From NCBI GenBank assembly GCA_016801885.1, contig CM028892.1, positions 9,246,114-9,310,113 on the forward strand: a stretch of DNA of 64,000 bases, written 5' to 3'. The notes below the pieces were generated by a model. It had not been told where the DNA came from. It ran no database searches and worked only from the letters and a program-made list of their open reading frames with translations. Positions 56,991 through 64,000 of the stretch are shown here, piece after piece (position 1 is the first letter of the stretch; every line of letters starts with the position of its first letter). A program made the translations under genes and the position numbers. The stretch is from Toxotes chatareus (taxonomy: Eukaryota > Chordata > Actinopteri > Toxotidae).

Positions 56991-58019
56991 AATCAGTGTT
57001 TCCCTGCGTATGTGATCAAGATAAGTGATCCGTGTGATCAGTTAGGAGCATAAAGTTTAGGGGGAAATAGTTTCTTTATACGTGATACATGTTCTCACTA
57101 TAATATCGATAAAATCTCATCTAAATATGTTCATGTCAGTCTTGTTCTTGGCATAAAAACATCATTTTGCTGCAGATCTGATTGGTGCATTCAGTCTTTT
57201 GCAGTTGCACATTTGCTTTTTTTCCCCTGATTTTTGATCCAGTTAGAAATAAGCAGTGAAACCATGCGTTTTCTCTGTTTTCCCCTTTGTTTGAAAATGC
57301 ACAGCATGACCAATCCTTCATTAGTTTTATACACACACATTCTGAATGATGCAGAATGTTAGAAATCTCAGAGATGGTTCTGAATAGTGGTTCGTGTTGT
57401 GATGTTCATGGTTTTGAGGGTCATCTGATGGTTGAGTGCTGAACCTTCCTGTTTAAAAACCTGACTGCATCACCACTGACTGCAGCTATAGCTATTGTAA
57501 CACAGATTCAGTGCTACAGCCCTTATGAAAGAGAAGAGAACATTATAGAAATGTGCATGTATAACTGTAGGCGACAGAAGAAATACCATGAAGTGTGACT
57601 GAACTTGTGATTGAGCCACGACACGGATACTACAGTGATTACTTTTGGGTTGTTTTAAAACTGCCTGCAGCACAAGCAATATGTGAAATGTCCTACATGG
57701 TGATTTACTTGGGATGTGTGGATGTGATGGAACAATGCAAAGCATCAGTCAGTGTGTCAATCTTTCTCACTACATCACATAAGCAGAACATTTCATAGGA
57801 AACACTGAAACGCCGGTTCATGCACACACACAAGCTGCATCTGGGGAATATCACTCTTCTTTTCCTCAAAGGCGACAACAAGTCCGTGTGTGATTTTCCC
57901 ACCCTGACACCTTCTCAAACACACACACACACAGTCTGAATGAATCCTGCAGCAGCAGCAGCAGAGCACGCTGCTGTTTTTAATTGAACAGATAACAGAC
58001 TGAATGGTTTTGTCTGCAG

Positions 58020-58173
58020 TGGAAGGAAGCCTGGACGATTCGTACTCCTCCTACTGCTGCTGCCTGCTGCACCGTGGAGACAAACGCCTGGCATCTCGCT
58101 CTCTGCAGTGGCTCAACACCGAAGCATGGGCAGCACGAGGCACAGACGAGCATACAAATGGGGCAACCGGGCG
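58020..58173 (+). other. Candidate exon, unrecognised
   Basis: A strong acceptor (ttttgtctgcag) and a donor (GCG|gtatgt) enclose 154 bases open in two frames. One frame contains EGSLDDSYSSYCCCLLHRGD and LASRSLQWLNTEAW. The next candidate piece, 59509-59561, has acceptor tttggcag and donor CAG|gtgagg; joining keeps the frame briefly and then reaches a stop. No family is recognised; it could equally be part of a long non-coding RNA or chance. Confidence 0.2.
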
Positions 58174-58548
58174 GTATGTGCACATACATCGCACGCACAA
58201 ACACAGAGACATCAAGTGCTTACCAGCAGGCTTTATCCAGACTGTAAAAACCCAGGGCAACCCCAGACGCCGTGATCTGCCTCTTTATTTCTCCCCCTCG
58301 CCCTCATCTCTATCTCTTCACACACTTTCCTTATGTCTTTCCCTCTGTCTGTCTGTCTCTCTTTAGCTTCTTCTCCTCTTTTTTCTCTCTATTTCTGCCA
58401 TTTCCTACAGGACCCCCAGTAACCTCCTCTCCATCCCTCTCTCTGCTCTCCACCAGTCTCCACACTGATCTTTTAAGTCTACCAACCTCTCCGCTGATCA
58501 ATGGACAGCCGGCGAAGCAAGCTCTGCTGCCTCCACCTCCCCCAGCTT

Positions 58549-58573
58549 TGTGTGTGTGTGTGTGTGTGTGTGT
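58549..58573. repeat. (GT)n microsatellite
   Basis: About 12 GT units in the right-hand region. Confidence 0.88.
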
Positions 58574-61500
58574 TTCACTGCGAGGAGAGGAGGCTTCCAA
58601 CCCACACACCACTCTCCAGAGCTCTCAGCCTCCACAGTGCCTCATCAGTTGACCACTCCACACCCCTACGCATCAATCGTGTGCATGTGTGCACACACCT
58701 ACACACACAGTAGGGCCATTAAAAGCAAAGCCCACATTTCAGTGTCACCTGAAGTTGATTTTTTTTTTTTTTGAGAGGGTGGTGGTGATGGTGGTGGTGG
58801 TGGTGGGGTGTCTTAAGGAGGGCAGCAAAGCATCCTCAGCTCTGAACACCTGTGACTCATGCTGATTCCCACAGAGTAGCTTGTAATGGCAGTGGTTACA
58901 TCCATTATATGCATAACCAGGTGGCTTAGCGGTTGAATAGGCAGCTACAGGCCAATCCGGCAACTTTGGTGAACAGCTCATCCTGTTGTAATGCTGTTAC
59001 ATAACATTGAACATAACACCAAAGATTGAAAATAAAACCACCCTTGATTTCCACACCTTTTCAAAGAGTTTTTAAAGATAAGGAATAAAAAAGAGATGAG
59101 GAAACAGGCGTGATACTGAAATGCATTACTTCACTTTGAATCAGCAGCTCAGGCTAATTTTAAATTAAGAGAATCTGAGCAACCTGCACTGCAACAGGGT
59201 TATAAATAGTGGTCTATATTCATTCTGTTCTGCCTGCTGTGTGAGGCGGAGAAGCCATCAGATGAGAAGAAATGCAGGCGATTCAACGGTGGCATCACCG
59301 GGGGTTAAATCTAATAATGGCAAAGAAATTATCGGTCTGAGTCCCCAGAGTGCTGCACTTTGACCGAATGTCAGCAAGTTCAGCGAAACAGCATGCGAGA
59401 GCTTTGAAATGTTACAAATGGGGATTTTCTTTTAGTATTATTACTTAATAAAATACATAAGTCTGGTTTTAGACTTGGAATTGACATTTCTCATGTTTCC
59501 TTTGGCAGGAAATCGAAGAAGAAGTGGGTAACGGACAGGGATCGGCATCGTGGCTGAACAGGTGAGGAAGGCTCACTCACAGCTGACAGACGAAGGGCAG
59601 AAACACAGTAATGATGGAGGTGAAATTAAACATGAAAATAAGCTTGGAGCTTTGTCTGTATCCACCTGTGCAGGATGGCCACTGGCTCATTAATTTGAAT
59701 GTAATAGCAAATTTGATAACATTGGTATAATAAATATTTGACCATGGAACACACAGAGACAGAGGTAGCAGGAGGGTTGACTGGCAGCGTGCATTTTGTC
59801 CCTGTTTTGTTTCTGAGCATTAGGCAGGTGAAGGTAAACAGCTGTAAACAAAAGCAAGGACACTTTGAAAAGCTCATGGTCCACAGGTAGTTGGTGGTGC
59901 ACGGGTGGCTTTTCAAGCTGAAAACAATTTCAGACTGTGGGAGATCATGGAAAAACACACTCCCGTGGCTTTTGCACTGGTGCGTCACCAGGTGTTGGTC
60001 TGACGAACAGGACAAGCCAGGAAATAAGACAGAAGAAAGGAGGCAGGGTCAGAAGTCAATGTTTATGTCACTGAAACACATCTGTACAGACATGACAGTG
60101 GAGATGGTCACAGCTGGTAAAATGAGAAGTTAGCAGTGTAAGATTCTTCAGCCAATTTAACCGTTTGGCAAAGATGTTTTTGTTTTTTGCTCCGTTCGGC
60201 TTTCTACATTTCTGAGGCTGTGTTTGCCTCAAATCCTGCTGGACAAAAAAAAGTTGACAAGACCAAATAAAAATAGACAATTTCTCTGAACAAATCTGGA
60301 AACCAAATGACTGAGCTTTCTGTCCTTCTCACAGAAAGCCAACATCTAATCTCCTGCCATGATAAAGGTCACAGCCAGGCACTTGTTGTAGGAGATGAAT
60401 GCAATTGCCTGGTGTTTCTGCCGTGCGGACACTGTGTGACACTTGTAATAATATTGGCCTCAGCTGTTCCTGCCCTGTCCTCAGGGCTGGACCTGGACCC
60501 TCCTTCATTAATACACTGGCAGTCTCTGTTCTGAAACTCTCAGTGGATGTTTTCCAAACTAATATATCTCATCTTCAGGACTGAGCTTGTGAGGTTAAAG
60601 GCTTGCTTTACAAGGCAGGTTATGTATAATAAAGTGTAGTACAGATAGAGAGTAGGCAGGCTGGACTCTAACAAACACTGGATGCAACTGAAAATGATTG
60701 CCTGCCGCCTCCAACACAAAATCCTGAGCTTCAGAAACTGTCTTCAGGGAAAATTCATTCCAGCCTCGGAGGCGCAGCATGGAGTCCTGGGTTCTCAGGT
60801 TGTCCGTTGAAACTGCGAAGTCAAATATTTTAAATAAAGTGAGGAGCAGAGCATTGGACTGTACAGAGACTGCAGGGCATCTGGGCCAAATTCTGTTTCT
60901 TTAAACAGCTTATTGACATTTATACCAGCAGATTTGGTGTTGGTATTCCATGAAGTTAGGGGACTCACAAGAGACAGATTTTAAAAACGTTCAGAATCGA
61001 GGGAGCAGAGACCAAGATATCCTGACTTTCAGTGCCCAGTGTGGCTCAAACCCCAAAAGCACTGGATTCTACATTTCCCATGATGCAGCTCAGTACACAT
61101 ATTTCATTAGACCCTTTTTGCCTCCTTTTGAACCATGTTGTAACATGTCATATCTGCTAAACACTCATTCATTTGTGCATGGATGTGTAGATAGGAGCAG
61201 ATTTTCCTGAACTTCAGCGGGGATAGGACGTGGATGTAGGTCTGTGTGCATGTAAAAGCACTCATTTAGTCATGGTGTAGGAGAGGTGGCTCCGCAAACC
61301 GCCTGTCTGAGCCCGAGTCATTTACATAGGTAATGGTAGGGGTAGTGCTCAAAATTGTGCGGGGGTGGAAAATATACAATCCTCCACCAGCATACAAAAA
61401 CAGCCAGAGAGTGAGAGAGAGAGAAAGGGGGAAGAAAGACAGAGAGGCAGAGAGGGAGATGTAGGTGTCAGGCTCCTGAAGCACTCTGAAATGATGGGTA

Positions 61501-61847
61501 ATTACATTTCAAATTACCGATGGGAACAAGAGCAAACTCCCTGACTTTGGTGCGCAGGGAAATGCATTAAGAGCGCTGAAATCAGTGAGCAATGGGTAAT
61601 TTGTAGAATTCCTGTGTTTAGGCAGCGCTGATTTGCATACCTGAAAATATCAGCTTAAAGGGCCACTCCACAGAACATCAAATCAGATTTATTCTGCTTC
61701 GCCTTCCAGATGCTTCCCAAAGCCACCCACCCTGTTACACATTTGCAGGTGTTGGCACAGGACAGCCACCAACACTGGCGTGTTAGCAGGGCAGCGGCTT
61801 CAGCGCTCTGTGCGCGTCGACAGGTGAAAAGGCCAAGTGATGCCCAA

Positions 61848-61883
61848 AGTTCCCACAGTTCAACATTAATATTGAACTGTGGG
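61848..61883. repeat. Near-perfect short palindrome
   Basis: ttcccacagttcaa pairs with ttgaactgtgggaa across an eight-base centre (cattaata), a 14-base stem. It could form a hairpin in DNA or RNA. No transposon signature was seen beside it. Confidence 0.7.
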
Positions 61884-62440
61884 AAATTTCACATCAGTCC
61901 AAGACATTTTAATCTAAGTCACAATAGAGAAGCTCATGGTGAAGTTGGAGGAATGTCTGCACAAGATGTTTTGGAAATCCAACGCAGTCTGAAAATCCCA
62001 GTAAAAGAAAGGTGAGAACGATCTTTAATCCTTTCAGTCCATTTGCAATTACAAAAATGAAAAAGGAAAACAAATTAAAATGCCAGTGAAGAAAGTGTGT
62101 TTGAGTCTCAAATCAACACTGTGCAGCAGGATAACTCCTCTGCAAGTGTTTCTATACCAGTCTGAGGTGGGCTGAGTTTTTTTCCTCTATATTTCTTTTC
62201 ATTTTTGCGGCTCCCTGGCTGACTGGTCAGATTGTTGCTATGGAATGTGCTTTGGGACAAAAGGAGCGGAGATCCAGAAACTCAGTGACCTCCTGGAGAG
62301 GCCTCACTCGCTTTCTCCCTCTCCCTGTTCCTCTCCTCTCACTCTGTTTGTCCACTCTCTCTCTCTCTCTCTGTTCGTATCTTATCCTCTCCCTTCCTCT
62401 CTTTCTGTATTCGAGTGTTGTTTTCCCTCTCCACTTTCCT

Positions 62441-62441
<1 letters not shown>

Positions 62442-62474
<33 letters not shown>
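62442..62474. repeat. (CT)n microsatellite
   Basis: About 16 CT units within a longer pyrimidine-rich tract (about 62310-62490), which accounts for the long Ser/Leu-rich open frames in this stretch. Confidence 0.9.
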
Positions 62475-62478
<4 letters not shown>

Positions 62479-64000
62479 ACTTTTTCTCTCTGTCAGACTT
62501 CTGTACTTTGATGTGGTGCTGGCCCAGGTACTCTCGCTTGGCCTCTTTCTTCATTCTCTCTGTCTTTTACACGCACACACACATAGACACACAATATGGC
62601 TATATTCTTAGCCTGCAACAACACAGGCTCATGCATGCACAAAAGCACACAAATACAACCTTAAACACACACTCTCACAAACAGGAATGTGTGGGAATCT
62701 CCCTCTGGCTACCTCTGTAACCTGCATCTGAAGCTGGTGAGGGGCCAAGAAGCCAACAGACCCAGGAGACTAAATGCAAATAGTGGAGGAGCTGGTTGGC
62801 TGCCTGGCTGAGATCAAAGATCCTCTCCACATAGCTCAGCTCTGCTAGACATGCATGAACAACATTCACTTCCACACACAGTCTGCATGTGTGTGTTTGT
62901 GTAGGTGTGCGAGCGTGCATGTGCCGCAAGTGCATGTGCGTGCATGCCGAGTGTGTCTGCGTGTGTGTGGGCAAAGCAGCAGCAGGGCTGTGGGGGTGCA
63001 TGTGTTAGAGCAGTAATATTCATTTTAACATGAGTTCATTCTTTCAAGGAATTTGTGCTTTAGGCAAATGAGTCAGGCTGAATAAATGATCGCTGACCTT
63101 GGAGGAAGCAGTTTCAAACATGCGCTCTGAGCTAAATAAATAAGATCAGTCAAAATGTTTTTTTTTGTTCTCTGCACAGAAATATGTTTTTAATTATGCC
63201 CAGGAGCCTTATAATCTCTTCATCTGTCTCCAATGTTCTGCCATCACCTGCATTTCTGGACTGAACTGTAGAAATCAATGGCATTGTTTGCCTACAAGGA
63301 TGGAGCAGGTGAAGCTCTTATTTTAAACACAGGGCGCATGAACTGAGGGCGGGGCTTTTCAATGTTACTGTCCCATGAAGCATTAAACTACAATGGGGCA
63401 GCAAACCTGGATGTTAAGGAAATGTTTGCTGAGTAAGTAATAAAAAAAAAAAAAAAAGATCAAAGCAATTCACCCACCAGGATTGAATATATGAACTTTT
63501 GCCGTTGTGAAGGTGGACTGTCTGACGTCCACCTCAGGAAAATCAGCCTCAGTGAATGAGCTTCTGTGCTGAGACACAGGTTGAAAAATTCTGTTTTTAA
63601 TTTGGATTGAAGTGTTTAAAAATCCCCCCAAAAAAGCAAAGCGCTGAAGTGTGAGTTAATTGAAAAGCAGCAAACAATTTAGATTTGCAACGATGATAGT
63701 CTGTGAGGGCCGAGGCACTCACTAACAGGCTGAACTGCTCCGAAAACACTCTACAGGAACATGAATAATTATTGATGAAAAACAGCTTTCATGCAGAGCA
63801 AGTGAAGAGTTTATTTCAAAACTACATAAATGTTTGTCGGACAAAAGATCACGACCTGATGTTTATCCATTTAAAATATGAAGGATCTGGTTTATAGAAC
63901 CGGGTTCGTTTCTCTTTCGACTGAAGCTGCTTAGATTTTAACAGCATCACACATTTTCTTTGGTTTTCATTCGTTTAAAGACAATTTGGGATTTGATAGA

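Larger units (their letters stand above)
56991..64000. other. Right-hand region, no recognised gene
   Basis: Mostly AT-rich DNA. It holds GT/CT repeats (58549-58573 and 62442-62474), a short palindrome at 61848-61883, exon-like pieces bounded by AG and GT at 58020-58173 and 59509-59561, and blocks at about 61490-61690 and 63700-63800 with homeobox- and octamer-like motifs. No recognisable protein emerges in either strand. It may be intergenic regulatory DNA or a long intron of a gene extending to the right. Confidence 0.5.

Noticed and set aside
61710..62015. 101-codon plus-strand frame ending at a GT donor near 62011
   Set aside because: It spans a palindrome, has weak codon bias and no family resemblance; the flanking AG and GT alone are not enough.

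Overview
This window is nuclear DNA from a ray-finned (teleost) fish. The evidence is compact split genes with canonical GT-AG introns, proteins that match vertebrate families closely but with fish-like divergence, many CA/GT and GA/CT microsatellites, and degenerate fish SINE/LINE tails. I cannot name the species. No prokaryotic operon, CRISPR array, phage, virus or toxin locus is visible.

Layout, left to right. (1) 1-about 100: a decayed fragment of a second GPR34-like receptor. (2) 1387-2691 (+): an intact GPR34-type receptor whose coding region is a single exon, with a non-coding upstream exon and a TATA box. It lies inside an intron of the opposite-strand gene CASK, as I recall it does in mammals. 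(3) 3616-16085 (-): the first five coding exons of CASK (143 residues, start of the CaM-kinase-like domain); the gene runs off the left edge. (4) 19071-21110 (+): complete CENPL, five exons. (5) 23278-26211 (-): complete FUNDC1, five exons, convergent with CENPL. (6) 27110-48637 (+): complete KDM6A/UTX, 30 coding exons, sharing an about 0.9-kb head-to-head promoter interval with FUNDC1, with a 3' UTR to about 49.85 kb. (7) 49.85-64 kb: no recognisable gene. It holds microsatellites, a CpG-containing island with a minus-strand splice donor near 56.67 kb, a few candidate exons and blocks that look like conserved non-coding DNA.

The genes do not form a functional pathway: a lysophospholipid-type receptor, a synaptic MAGUK scaffold, a kinetochore subunit, a mitophagy receptor and a histone H3K27 demethylase. 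What links them is synteny, since CASK/GPR34, FUNDC1 and KDM6A are all on human Xp11; CENPL is on human chromosome 1 and is the odd neighbour.

The most useful things to check are the GPR34 pseudogene fragment at the left edge, a one-base reading-frame break in KDM6A exon 17, a GT-repeat splice acceptor in KDM6A, the replaced ULK1-site serine and a NAGNAG acceptor in FUNDC1, a small hAT-type element with a target-site duplication, and the unexplained island at 55.9-57.0 kb. I found no clear evidence of a previously undescribed biological system.
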